A model generated the notes under the pieces. It saw nothing but the letters and a program-made list of their open reading frames with translations. It was not told the DNA's origin and did not search any database. Of a DNA stretch of 40,972 nt, positions 15,939-24,834 are shown one piece after another (the stretch's first letter is position 1; each line of letters begins with the position of its first letter). The stretch covers positions 1 to 40,972 of the forward strand of contig JBBSSJ010000004.1 in assembly GCA_038242095.1 (NCBI GenBank), written 5' to 3'. Source of the stretch: Persicitalea sp038242095 (GTDB lineage: Bacteria; Bacteroidota; Bacteroidia; Cytophagales; Spirosomataceae). A program made the position numbers and the translations under genes.

Positions 15939-17420
15939 ATGATAAAATTAAGAAGAATAGTCACTTTCGTATTTCTGATGGCGGGGGTGTCATCTTTTTA
16001 CGGCTGCTCGCGCAACCCGGTGACGGGGAAGCGCGAAATCATCCTGATGTCGAAAGAACAGGAACTGGCGGCGGGTAAGGAGTCGCATCCTGCCATCGTA
16101 GCTTCGATGGGCCTTTACGAAAATCAGGATTTGCAGGCTTTCATTAACGAAAAAGGCAAAGCCATGGCTGCTATTTCGCACCGGCCTGATCTGCCCTACC
16201 AGTTCTTTATCGTGGATTCACCCGTGGTGAATGCCTTTGCAGTACCGGGCGGCTATGTCTATTTTACGCGCGGCATTATGGCCCACTTTAACAACGAGGC
16301 AGAATTTGCGGGGGTACTCGGGCACGAGATCGGTCACATCACGGCCCGGCACTCAGCCCGGCAGCAAACAACCCAGATTTTGGGCCAAGTAGGCGCTGTG
16401 GCGGGTATGATTCTGCTGCCCGAAGCGGGCGAGGCGATTCAACAAGGTGTGGGTTCGCTGATGCTGAGCTACAGCCGCGACCACGAAACCGAGTCTGACA
16501 AGATCGGGGTAGGCTATTCCAGTAAAATAGGCTACGACGCCCACCAGATGGCCGACTTTTTCGGCACCCTTAAAAAACTCAGTGATGCCAGCGGGCAGAT
16601 CATCCCGACTTTCCAATCGACGCACCCCGATCCCGGAAATCGCCAGAAAAAAGTGGAGGCCTGGGCTACCGAATATCAGCAACAGAATCCTGGCAAATAC
16701 GAGATAGATCGAAACGAATATCTAAAGCGTATCGACGGCATTATCTACGGTGAAGATCCCAAGCAGGGCTTCGTGGAAAACGATATGTTTTACCATCCGG
16801 TGTTGAAATTCCAATTTCCCGTCCCGCGTGGCTGGCAGTCGCAGAACTCACCCCAACAATTTCAGATGGCTCCCAAGGACGGAAAAGCGGTAGCCATTTT
16901 CACGCTGGCGCAGGGTAACACATTGGAAGAAGCCGCTCAGGCAACACTGAAAGCGATGGGATTGGAACCAAAGGAAAATCAAAAAACGACGATCAATGGC
17001 AATCCGGCGCTCGTCGTCATTTCACGCCAGGCCCCGCCGCAACAGCAACAAGGACAGCCGCAACAGCCACAGCAACAACAGACCGCCGAGAATACCGTAC
17101 AGGTAGCTTCCTGGTTTATCCAGTACGGCGGCACGATTTATGTCATCCACGGCATGAGCTACCTCAATAAATTTGATAAGTACTTGGACGAATTCAAGGA
17201 AATTGCGGGCGGGTTCCGCGTGCTGACCGACCGCGATAAGCTGAACCGTCAGCCCGAGCGCATCAAAATCGAACCCGTACAGCGCGACGGCACCCTACGA
17301 AGTGCGCTTGAGGCCTACCGGATGCCCGCCGATAAAATGAAGGATCTGGAAATTCTGAACGGCATTGACCTGAAAGATCAGGTTACGCGCGGCATGTTGA
17401 TCAAAACGCTCAGCCGCTAA
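15939..17420 (+). CDS. M48-family metalloprotease, lipoprotein
   Basis: This 493-residue zinc protease resembles BepA/LoiP-type periplasmic M48 enzymes, which degrade misassembled outer-membrane proteins. The signal peptide ends in a lipobox-like FYGC (Cys23), followed by SRNPVTGKRE, a hallmark of this group. The zinc motif is His129-Glu-Ile-Gly-His133, and the third ligand is Glu185 in SYSRDHETESDKIG. Instead of TPR repeats, the C-terminal half (about residues 275-480) holds a mixed domain (FYHPVLKFQFPVPRGWQ) and a LysM-like end (RMPADKMKDLEILNGIDL, QVTRGMLIKTLSR). A Gln/Pro-rich stretch lies at about residues 365-382. It is probably attached to the outer membrane facing the periplasm. It is convergent with the TPR gene. 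Confidence 0.9.
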   Translation: MIKLRRIVTFVFLMAGVSSFYGCSRNPVTGKREIILMSKEQELAAGKESHPAIVASMGLYENQDLQAFINEKGKAMAAISHRPDLPYQFFIVDSPVVNAFAVPGGYVYFTRGIMAHFNNEAEFAGVLGHEIGHITARHSARQQTTQILGQVGAVAGMILLPEAGEAIQQGVGSLMLSYSRDHETESDKIGVGYSSKIGYDAHQMADFFGTLKKLSDASGQIIPTFQSTHPDPGNRQKKVEAWATEYQQQNPGKYEIDRNEYLKRIDGIIYGEDPKQGFVENDMFYHPVLKFQFPVPRGWQSQNSPQQFQMAPKDGKAVAIFTLAQGNTLEEAAQATLKAMGLEPKENQKTTINGNPALVVISRQAPPQQQQGQPQQPQQQQTAENTVQVASWFIQYGGTIYVIHGMSYLNKFDKYLDEFKEIAGGFRVLTDRDKLNRQPERIKIEPVQRDGTLRSALEAYRMPADKMKDLEILNGIDLKDQVTRGMLIKTLSR

Positions 17421-17446
17421 GTCAGGGTAGTTCAAAGAAAGGTCAA

Positions 17447-17482
17447 AGCCGTCCCGCATTACGCGGGGCGGCTAATTTTTTT
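17447..17482 (+). terminator. Intrinsic terminator of the M48 gene
   Basis: AGCCGTCCCGC (17447-17457) pairs with GCGGGGCGGCT (17463-17473) with one G-T wobble and a 5-base loop, followed by a run of seven T. The right arm includes bases of the stop codon of the convergent TPR gene. Confidence 0.85.
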
Positions 17483-18887
17483 GGCGGTACTGCTCGATGA
17501 TTTTGTACAGGGCCTTTTGCTTTTCCAAATCGGGGAAAAAGTCAAAAAGCTGCTCGTGCGCGTCGTAGTCTAGTGTGAGAGCGATTTCCAGATTTAACAA
17601 CGCTTCGCGATAGTCTCCGGCGTGGATAAGGTAAATGCAAAGGCGGTAGTACAGGTCGGCTTCCTCCGGCAACTCATCGACCGCCGCGTGGAGCAAATCG
17701 CAGGCGCGGGCGTAATTGCCCTGGTCAAACAGCACGAACGACCATTTGAGCCAAACCTCGGGTATCGCGGGCTCGATCTCGGCCGATTTCTCGAAGGCCT
17801 CGAACGACGACACCACATTGCCCAGGCGGTACTCGGCTTCGGCCAGCGCCAGCCAGTAGTCGGGATTGAGCTCAGTGATTTTGATGGCCCGGCGCAGGAA
17901 GCCAACGGCCTCGTGCCAGCGGTTGAGTTCGCTCATGCAAATTCCCAACCCAAACCAGCCGTCGTCCCATTCGCTGTCGAGCTTGACGGCATCGCGGTAG
18001 TGGGTGACGGCTATTTCAAATTGTTCCAGCTTTTCGTAACAAGCGCCCAGACAGCAACAGGTTTCGGGTTGCTTACCTTCCAACTCGATGGCCTTGTAAT
18101 AATTGAATTTCGCGCTTTCATAGTCTTCCGTGTTCATGAAAGAATTGCCGAGGTTGAAATAAGCCGAGGCAAAATCTTCCTTGACCAGCGTGGCGTATTC
18201 GTAGGCGTTGATAGCTTCCTCGAAGCGTTCCAGCTTGCTGAACGCAATGCCCAGATTGTACCAGGCATGATGCGAGAAAGGATCGCGGTCGACCAGTTCG
18301 TTGTAAAAGTCGAGGTGACTTTCCAGCAGTCCCAGCAGATCGAGGCAGTACGCCAGTTCGTAAAGCGCGTGTTCATTGTTGAGGTTGCCCGCAATCGACC
18401 TTTTGTAGTTTTCGATGGCCTCCTCGTATTTGCCCCAATTCTGGTAGCTCTGCCCAATTTGGTAGTAAATGTCATCCTGCTCCTCGGCGGTGTCCAACAT
18501 ACCCTCCAAAATATTGATCGACAGTTCGTACTCGCCCATGAGGTTGTAGATCGCGCCCTGCATGAACACAACTTCGGAGTCGCCGGGATGGAAAAGCGCG
18601 GCTTTTTCGAGCAATTCCAGCGCGTGCTCAAACTGGCCGCGATTGGCCATGAGTTGGGCCTGGCTCAACATCAAGTCCAGTGAGTAGGGATAGTTCTCCA
18701 AACCCAACTCACAAGCCCTGGTGGCTTTTTCCCAATCGCCATGGTCGAGGTAATGCTCCGCAACCTGCTCGTAGGCGTCGAGGTCGAAAAACTCCCGCTC
18801 CTCGGTTTTCAACATGCGCTCGAAGCGGCGCAGGGTTTCCTGAATGTAATTTTTCTGTTCGTCGAAATCTTGCTCCATTTCACGCAT
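17472..18887 (-). CDS. Tetratricopeptide repeat protein
   Basis: The 471-residue protein is almost entirely TPR repeats (about eleven to twelve), for example HYLDHGDWEKATRACELGLE, AIYNLMGEYELSINILEG, WYNLGIAFSKLERFEEAINA and AYFNLGNSFMNTEDYESAKF. It is acidic, lacks a signal peptide or membrane segment and has no catalytic domain, so it is probably a cytoplasmic scaffold. Similar long TPR proteins are widespread in Cytophagales without known function. The frame opens at 18929, but ATG 18887 (MREMEQDFDEQ) is a better start than the upstream stretch, which does not look like a signal or TPR. It ends in TAG inside the stem of the convergent terminator. Confidence 0.85.
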   Translation of the reverse strand: MREMEQDFDEQKNYIQETLRRFERMLKTEEREFFDLDAYEQVAEHYLDHGDWEKATRACELGLENYPYSLDLMLSQAQLMANRGQFEHALELLEKAALFHPGDSEVVFMQGAIYNLMGEYELSINILEGMLDTAEEQDDIYYQIGQSYQNWGKYEEAIENYKRSIAGNLNNEHALYELAYCLDLLGLLESHLDFYNELVDRDPFSHHAWYNLGIAFSKLERFEEAINAYEYATLVKEDFASAYFNLGNSFMNTEDYESAKFNYYKAIELEGKQPETCCCLGACYEKLEQFEIAVTHYRDAVKLDSEWDDGWFGLGICMSELNRWHEAVGFLRRAIKITELNPDYWLALAEAEYRLGNVVSSFEAFEKSAEIEPAIPEVWLKWSFVLFDQGNYARACDLLHAAVDELPEEADLYYRLCIYLIHAGDYREALLNLEIALTLDYDAHEQLFDFFPDLEKQKALYKIIEQYRQKN

Positions 18888-18984
18888 TGGGTTATTGTCG
18901 CAGGTACCGGCGGAGCGGGTAAGGCGCAACCGGGCTTTTCAATAAAAGAAAGTTAGTAATAAATATTGTTCCCCCGCCAATCTG

Positions 18985-19974
18985 CTACGAAAAACTTTTG
19001 CAGATCCGCGCCACGCTGTCGGCAAGCGGCTGGAACTCAAAGTCAAGCGTCCGTCTGATCTTGTTATGGTCGAAAACGTAGTGGTGCGTGGCCGACCGCG
19101 CCGTATCCTTCGTGATGAGCGGGCGGCTGCCCGTTAGCCACGAGCGCACCGCCTCGGCCCGCCAGATGACGCCCGCCAGCCCGCTGCCGACCCTAATGTG
19201 CGGCGGTTTCTTGCCAAAACCTGCCGCGATAGCCGCGAAAAGTTGCTGGTAGGTGGTGGTACCAGCGCTCAGAATGTAGCGCTCGTTGTGCGCGTCGGCC
19301 ATAACCAGCCCGTAAATCGCTTCCGCGATGTCCCGCACGTCGACGTAGTTGACCGTACCTTCGGTGTAGAAAGGCTTACCATCGTGAACGTACTTGAAAA
19401 GTTGGGTGCTGCTTTTTTGCCAGTCCCCCTCGCCCAGAATCAGCGCCGGATTCACGATCACGGCCCGCAGGCCTTCCGCCATGCCGCGCCAAACCTCCAC
19501 CTCGGCCAGGTACTTGGTTTTGGCGTAGGCCGAGTTATTGGGCGAATCCTCCCAACGTTGGGTTTCGTCGATGACAACCGGCTCGTTGGTTTCCACCTCC
19601 CCGGCTTTGGGCCGACCCAGCGCCGCAACGCTGCTCACGTGGCAGAGCTTGGCGATATTTTTTTTCACACACGCATTCACGACGTTAGCCGTACCTTCCA
19701 CGTTGACCTTGTACATAGCGTCCTGGTCGCGCGGCACAAAAGACACCACCGCCGCCGCGTGGACGACGCAGTCGATGTTTTCCAGGGCCCGTTCCATTGC
19801 TGATACGTCCAAAATGTCGCCCTCGATCCACTGAATTTGCGGCTCGACATCACGCAGCAGCGAGCGGTCGGAATCGGGGCGGTGCAGGGCCGCAACCGTG
19901 TGACCGTCGGTCAAAAAGCGCCGGGCGGTGGCGCTGCCGACCAGGCCGGTAGCACCCGTAATGAGAATTTGCAT
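18985..19974 (-). CDS. NAD-dependent epimerase/dehydratase family (extended SDR)
   Basis: The 329 residues form an extended short-chain dehydrogenase with the nucleotide motif GATGLVGSA (residues 7-15), DCVVHAAAVVSF, HVSSVAALG and the catalytic YAKTK (Tyr-x-x-x-Lys) in NNSAYAKTKYLAEVE. The wording NPALILGEGDW and YVDVRDIAEAI is that of dihydroflavonol-4-reductase-like enzymes; many bacterial members act on sugars, sterols or aldehydes, and the substrate is not known here. No signal peptide is present, so it is cytoplasmic. It is divergent from the symporter gene across 101 bp and ends in TAG. Confidence 0.88.
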   Translation of the reverse strand: MQILITGATGLVGSATARRFLTDGHTVAALHRPDSDRSLLRDVEPQIQWIEGDILDVSAMERALENIDCVVHAAAVVSFVPRDQDAMYKVNVEGTANVVNACVKKNIAKLCHVSSVAALGRPKAGEVETNEPVVIDETQRWEDSPNNSAYAKTKYLAEVEVWRGMAEGLRAVIVNPALILGEGDWQKSSTQLFKYVHDGKPFYTEGTVNYVDVRDIAEAIYGLVMADAHNERYILSAGTTTYQQLFAAIAAGFGKKPPHIRVGSGLAGVIWRAEAVRSWLTGSRPLITKDTARSATHHYVFDHNKIRRTLDFEFQPLADSVARICKSFS

Positions 19975-20075
19975 GGGTTATAGAACGACGGGGAGCGGGG
20001 CAAAGTTCGGCTGATTTACGGCCCCAATGTAGCGGCTATTTTTGAATTGACGGGCGTTCTCTCGTTCTTTGATTT

Positions 20076-21395
20076 ATGAAAAAAATCTTTACCAATTTAA
20101 CCTTCTGGGTACTGACCGCCATTGCGGCCGGCGCGTTGCTCGGCCATTTCTATCCCGATACGGCCCAGCAAATGCGCCCCCTCGGTACGGGGTTCATCGA
20201 CATCGTTAAGCTGTTTATTAATCCCATTATTTTCCTGACGATTTCATTAGGGATCAGTGGGATGGGGGATTTGAAAAAAGTCGGGAAAGTAGGCGGTAAA
20301 GCGTTAATATACTTCGAGGTCGTCACGACTTTTGCCCTCATCATCGGCGTATCGGTGGCCTACCTCATCCGCCCCGGCGACGGCGTGGTGACCGCCGCTG
20401 TATCGAACGCCGCGACGGCCACCGGAGAAGTCTCGAAATTTGCGCAGGAAGCGGAGAAGGGATTCAGCATGTGGGAATTCTTCAAAAATAACCTCACGAT
20501 TCAGGTACTGCTTTTCTCCATTTTGTTCGGAATTTTTCTGAGCAAATATAACGGCAGGCAGCGCATCCTGGATATTCTGAACTATTGCTCGAAATACGTT
20601 TTCAAAGCCCTACATTTCGTGATGCTCTTTGCACCGATCGGAGCATTTGGCGGGATGGCATTCACCATTGGCAAGTATGGCATCAAGACCCTGCTGCCAC
20701 TCGCTAAACTCATGCTGACGGTCTACACCACGATGGGGCTCTTTGTTTTTGTGGTGCTTTATTTTATTCTCAGGCACTACAAGGTAAGCCTCATCAAATT
20801 CCTTAACTACATCCGCGAGGAATTACTGATCGTACTGGGTACCTCCTCCTCCGAGGCCGGGTTGCCCTCACTCATGGAAAAACTCGAACGCATGGGCTGC
20901 TCCAAACCGATCGTCGGGCTCGTGGTTCCGGCGGGTTACTCCTTCAACCTCGACGGCACCACGATCTACCTCTCGATGGCGACGATTTTTCTGGCTCAGG
21001 TATACGGCGTGGAATTGACGCTGGCGCAGATGTTCACGATCATCGGTATTCTGATGGTAACCTCCAAGGGCGCGGCGGGCGTCACGGGCAGCGGCTTCGT
21101 GGTACTGGCCTCCACGCTCACGGCCATTAAAGTCATTCCCCTCGAAGGCTTGGCGCTGCTGCTCGGCGTGGACCGCTTCATGTCCGAAGCACGAGCCATC
21201 ACCAACTTCATCGGCAACGGCGTAGCCACCATCTGGATTTCCAACAACGAAGGCGATTTCGACCGCACGAAGATGAATTACGCCTTCGGGCATTTGGAGG
21301 AGACTGAGGATATTGTGACGGATAATTTGCTTTTTAAAGGAGGAAAGGCGATCGGGGGAAGGGAGGGGCAAAGGCACAAAGGCACAAAGGAGTAA
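20076..21395 (+). CDS. Dicarboxylate/amino acid:cation symporter (DAACS family)
   Basis: This 439-residue inner-membrane transporter (GltP/DctA type) imports C4-dicarboxylates or acidic amino acids with sodium or protons. It has about eight membrane helices and re-entrant loops. The serine-rich signature is LIVLGTSSSEAGLPSLMEKLE, the substrate region is VVPAGYSFNLDGTTIYLSMA, and the TSKGAAGVTGSGFVVLAST and RFMSEARAITNFIGNGVATI motifs are all intact. The last residues (GREGQRHKGTKE) are encoded by a purine-rich repeat, ggcacaaa, and look like a recent tail addition with no family counterpart. Selectivity between aspartate/glutamate and dicarboxylates cannot be settled. Confidence 0.92.
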   Translation: MKKIFTNLTFWVLTAIAAGALLGHFYPDTAQQMRPLGTGFIDIVKLFINPIIFLTISLGISGMGDLKKVGKVGGKALIYFEVVTTFALIIGVSVAYLIRPGDGVVTAAVSNAATATGEVSKFAQEAEKGFSMWEFFKNNLTIQVLLFSILFGIFLSKYNGRQRILDILNYCSKYVFKALHFVMLFAPIGAFGGMAFTIGKYGIKTLLPLAKLMLTVYTTMGLFVFVVLYFILRHYKVSLIKFLNYIREELLIVLGTSSSEAGLPSLMEKLERMGCSKPIVGLVVPAGYSFNLDGTTIYLSMATIFLAQVYGVELTLAQMFTIIGILMVTSKGAAGVTGSGFVVLASTLTAIKVIPLEGLALLLGVDRFMSEARAITNFIGNGVATIWISNNEGDFDRTKMNYAFGHLEETEDIVTDNLLFKGGKAIGGREGQRHKGTKE

Positions 21396-21442
21396 AGTTG
21401 AAAAATGTGCTCGGCCTGACTTGCAATCAGGGCGTTGTCTTT

Positions 21443-21492
21443 TCGCGTTTGCAACGCGATCCGTGCCTGAGCGTTTTGCGTTGCAAACGCGA
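21443..21492. repeat. Strong intergenic hairpin, 15-bp perfect arms
   Basis: TCGCGTTTGCAACGC (21443-21457) is answered exactly by GCGTTGCAAACGCGA (21478-21492) around 20 bases. The left arm plus two bases is itself a palindrome (TCGCGTT-TGC-AACGCGA). There is no T-run. It lies in the 343-bp gap between the symporter and the TPR kinase (convergent), which holds no gene that I can support. The structure looks like a dispersed repeat or a remnant of a small mobile element. Confidence 0.6.
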
Positions 21493-21738
21493 TGATGATG
21501 CAACAGTAGCGGCGAACCGTACCGATTAAAAATAAGTGTTAGCGAGAGGAGGCTTTGGTCGGACCAGGCGCCAGACGAGATGCCCGCACTTGTGACAAAC
21601 CACACTATTTGACATTCATGAAGAAAGGGTACCTTTCCATAAGTCTGGGGCGTATGGCTCATCCCTTTGAAACCTGGTCATGATGAGGGGCTCGGAAGAA
21701 ACCCAAAATTGAGAATATGGATAAAACGGTCAACTGCT

Positions 21739-23817
21739 TTATCCCAGTAGGGGAAGTACTAAAAGAAAAGTGCTTCCCTGCCCTTCCAAAGACTCGACCT
21801 CCAGCGTCCCGCCATGCCCTTTGGTGACGAGGTCATAAGCTAGCGACAGGCCCAGCCCGGTTCCCTGCCCGGTAGGCTTAGTAGTAAAAAACGGCTGAAA
21901 AATCTTGTCTTTGATTTCTTCGGGAATACCATTACCATTATCCGCAATACGTAGTTCCACGGCGTCGGGTAGTCTTTTCGTCGTTACCGTCACCTTGGGT
22001 TCGTATACTTCCGCCTCCAACTGGCTTCGCTTGGAACAGGCCTGAAAAGCATTATTGATGATGTTCAACAGCACCCGGCCCATGTCCTGCGGGATGACTT
22101 CCACCAGGGGCAGATCCTTGTCGAAGTCGGTGATGAATTCAGCCTGAAACTGAGGGTACTTGGCCGGATCGCCGGACCGTCGCAGCCCGTAGTAGGCTAG
22201 CCGTAGGTATTCGTCGGCCAAGGCGTTGAGGTTGGTCGGTTCTTTGGTGCCGCTGCCGCGACGGCTATGTTGCAGCATCCCGCGCACGATGGCATCGGCG
22301 CGTTTTCCGTGGTGCAATATCTTCGCCTCATTCTCACTCAAATCTTGTATTAAACTTGACATCAACCCTTCCTCCCTTTCTCCTTCCTCCTTTCTTCCTT
22401 CCAAAAACAATTCTTCCAACAACTCCACATTGACCTCTGCGTAGTTGTTGACAAAGTTTAGCGGATTCTGGATCTCGTGAGCGATGCCGGCAGTGAGCTC
22501 GCCCAGACTCGCCATTTTCTCGGATTGGATGAGTTGAGCCTGCGTGGCTTTCAATTTAATGAGTGCTTTTTCTGTTTCTTCTTTTTGGCTTTTAATTTCC
22601 GCATTCAACTTGGCAAGCTCTTCATTCTTTGCCCGGAATTTTTCCGTTTCTTTTTCTGATGCTTCTGCACGCTGAGAAACTTCAAAATTCAATACTTTTT
22701 GGTTTACAGCATCTTTGTGTAATTTCTTTTCAATGCTGTCATATATTTCAAGGTGTGTGAGCGCATGCTCATGCTCTTGTGCACCTTTATAATATTTATA
22801 CATGGCCCAATGAGCCTTGCCTGAAAGATCAGCGGCCTTAATTTCATCAGAAATATTTAATGCTTTGCGCAGAAAATCCAATTCACTATTTCCAATTGAT
22901 TGCGCTGTAGATTTCTTTAATTCGGCGAATAGTAAAAGAATTTCTGATTCCCCTTTTCTATCGCCCATTTCACGCCGTATATGCAAACTTTTACCTGATA
23001 AAAAATTTGCATGATCCCAATTATTTTGTTGCTTATAAATTTCTGCCAAGTGAAATAACGAATTTCCCTGGCCTCTTCTATCATCGGTACTTTCGCTGAT
23101 AGTAAGGCTTCTTTCACAATATTCTAACGCCTTTTCCCAATCCTCTAATTTCAAATAAACCGATCCGATATTGTCTAGGCTGCCTGCTTCGCCCCATTTA
23201 TCGCCCGAAAGTTGCCTGATAGCGAGCCCCTGCTGGTAATAATGTAACGCCTCTCCATAATTTTGAATTTCAAAATAAACAGCACCGATCACATTAATAG
23301 CGTATGCCTCCATTAGCGTAAACCCGGCAGACCGCATTAAGTAAAGACATTGGTGATAATAGTCCAAAGCCTGTTCATAATTCCCGAGGTACTTGTAGGT
23401 AACTCCCGTTTGATAGAGCGTTGTACCTTCCGCTTCCACAAATCCGGTTTGCCTGCTCAGCTCGAGCGCTTTTTTTAGGAGGATTAAAGAGTTTGAAAAA
23501 TTGCCCCAGTTTCTTTGTACTATTCCCAGGTATTCGTACACAACCGACAGACCATTGACATCTTCGAGAGATTCAAAAATTGAAAGCGCTTCATTCAAAT
23601 ACTTAAGCGCCTCTTCATTTTTTGAAAGACGGACAAGAGCAAAACCATAGCATTTGAGCGCGTCTGCTTTCCCTTTTGGATAATCCACATCTCTGAGCAG
23701 CTCCAACGCCTGCCCGCTCAATTTAAAAGACTCGGGAGAGTCATTGACCCTGTTATCCCAGGCTAATTGATTAAGTTCCTCAATTTTTGCTCTAATACCC
23801 TGATCATTATTGTTCAT
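21739..23817 (-). CDS. TPR-repeat sensor histidine kinase
   Basis: The 692-residue protein has about eight N-terminal TPR repeats (residues 1-340; for example ALKCYGFALVRLSKNEEALK, YQTGVTYKYLGNYEQALDYY), a coiled coil (about 375-430), then a kinase core. The phospho-acceptor His447 is in LTAGIAHEIQNPLNFVNNY. The ATPase part has the N-box LLNIINNAFQA, G1 ADNGNGIPEEI, F-box FFTTKPTGQGTGLGLSL and G2. It has no signal peptide, membrane segment or receiver, so it is a cytoplasmic kinase whose TPRs probably sense a partner protein. A charged insert (EGRKEEGEREEG, about residue 480) in the dimerisation region is encoded by a purine-only tract and looks like slippage. No response regulator is adjacent. 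It follows the VOC gene by 33 bp. Confidence 0.9.
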   Translation of the reverse strand: MNNNDQGIRAKIEELNQLAWDNRVNDSPESFKLSGQALELLRDVDYPKGKADALKCYGFALVRLSKNEEALKYLNEALSIFESLEDVNGLSVVYEYLGIVQRNWGNFSNSLILLKKALELSRQTGFVEAEGTTLYQTGVTYKYLGNYEQALDYYHQCLYLMRSAGFTLMEAYAINVIGAVYFEIQNYGEALHYYQQGLAIRQLSGDKWGEAGSLDNIGSVYLKLEDWEKALEYCERSLTISESTDDRRGQGNSLFHLAEIYKQQNNWDHANFLSGKSLHIRREMGDRKGESEILLLFAELKKSTAQSIGNSELDFLRKALNISDEIKAADLSGKAHWAMYKYYKGAQEHEHALTHLEIYDSIEKKLHKDAVNQKVLNFEVSQRAEASEKETEKFRAKNEELAKLNAEIKSQKEETEKALIKLKATQAQLIQSEKMASLGELTAGIAHEIQNPLNFVNNYAEVNVELLEELFLEGRKEEGEREEGLMSSLIQDLSENEAKILHHGKRADAIVRGMLQHSRRGSGTKEPTNLNALADEYLRLAYYGLRRSGDPAKYPQFQAEFITDFDKDLPLVEVIPQDMGRVLLNIINNAFQACSKRSQLEAEVYEPKVTVTTKRLPDAVELRIADNGNGIPEEIKDKIFQPFFTTKPTGQGTGLGLSLAYDLVTKGHGGTLEVESLEGQGSTFLLVLPLLG

Positions 23818-23850
23818 GAAAGGCTATTCGATAGATGACAGTAGAAGATA

Positions 23851-24240
23851 TTATGCCATATAAAACTCCCATTGAATACGATCAGGATCTTTAAAAGCAA
23901 TATACAGCTTTTGCAAGGTTTCATCAAACTTTACGCCTGTATTCTCAACACCGGCTTCGCTTAATTCTTTTGCAACACGCTGTAGTTCCTCATCGGACTC
24001 GCAAGCCAAAGCAATATGGTCGAGCCCAATGTTAAAAGGTGTAAACACAGCAGCGCCTTTCTGTGCATTCGCCTTCTTAAAGGCCAAAATGAAATTTCCA
24101 GCCAGAAACCCTATAATTTCGGGGCTGTCCAGCGCAAGTGTAAAACCCATTACATCTCTGTAAAATTTTTTGGTTACATCCATGTCAGTGCAGCGTAGAG
24201 CGATGTGGTGTATGCCTTTTGTTGTTGGATTGATGGCCAT
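23851..24240 (-). CDS. VOC (glyoxalase/bleomycin-resistance) family protein
   Basis: The 129 residues form one vicinal-oxygen-chelate domain: GIHHIALRCTDMDVTKKFYRDVMGF at the start, GLDHIALACES in the middle and KLYIAFKDPDRIQWEFYMA at the end. The probable metal ligands are the His residues in HHIAL and DHIAL and the Glu in WEFY. Family members isomerise, dioxygenate or bind antibiotics, so the reaction is not assigned. It is cytoplasmic. It is upstream of the TPR kinase on the same strand by 33 bp and may be co-transcribed with it. Confidence 0.88.
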   Translation of the reverse strand: MAINPTTKGIHHIALRCTDMDVTKKFYRDVMGFTLALDSPEIIGFLAGNFILAFKKANAQKGAAVFTPFNIGLDHIALACESDEELQRVAKELSEAGVENTGVKFDETLQKLYIAFKDPDRIQWEFYMA

Positions 24241-24834
24241 GACAATAATTTATTAATTGATGAGAAAAAATGATTAAGAAAGGTAATACAACCACAATTG
24301 AAAAAGAAATATCTACAGGAAAAAATATTAAAGAGAGGATAGCACTTTTAATTTGAACTTCTGTCAGCTTGGAGGCAGTATAATCGAGACTGTAACCTAG
24401 ACTGTGTCAACTCGCATTCAGTTAAAAGTAACTTATTGATAGGCGAATTAAGTCATATAGTTTTTAAATTGCGGTTATGAGCGTAAATACAAACCATCGG
24501 ATTTAGAACTGCTACGCCGCTGCGGCCCACAGGAACCCGCCAAGAAGGCCCGCTAGCAGAACGAGTAGAAAACCAGCAGTGGCGGGAGGAGACGGTGCCG
24601 GATTTAAAAAAAGCCGAGGATGAGAAACAAGTCATCGTATACGTCAACGGCCAGAATAAGGCTTACAATGGCGAGGGATGAGTCGACTTTTTGGAGTATT
24701 TGTGCCGCATATACCGTCGCAGGAACCTGATAGTCGTGTGGGGCGGGGCGATCAGGTGACCCCGTCGAACTGCTGTGGAGCCAGCCGCGTCGGCGGTTCG
24801 ATGAAAAGGGAGTTGAAAAACACAGTATTCCTCT
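24241..24834. other. Gap with gene remnants
   Basis: No intact gene is visible in these 594 bases. The first 240 are AT-rich and serve as the upstream region of the VOC gene. Bases 24487-24681 hold a coding-like fragment (listed separately). From 24682 to 24834 there are short protein-like stretches in several frames (for example GDPVELLWSQPRRRFDEKG) broken by stops, so a decayed mobile or accessory gene is possible but not identifiable. Confidence 0.4.
24487..24681 (+). pseudogene. C-terminal coding fragment of unknown origin
   Basis: A 64-codon frame without ATG reads through PLAERVENQQWREETVPDL and KKAEDEKQVIVYVNGQNKAY and ends NGEG-TGA. The composition is that of a real acidic protein end, and the sequence before it is interrupted by stops. 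The family is not recognised. It could start only at GTG 24595, which would leave a 28-residue peptide. Confidence 0.3.

Noticed and set aside
17622..18683. 353-codon plus-strand frame opposite the TPR gene
   Set aside because: TPR repeats are evident on the minus strand; the plus frame is a mirror of them.
20868..21662. 264-codon minus-strand frame crossing the symporter end and the hairpin region
   Set aside because: It overlaps the conserved C-terminal half of the symporter and has a composition typical of antisense frames.
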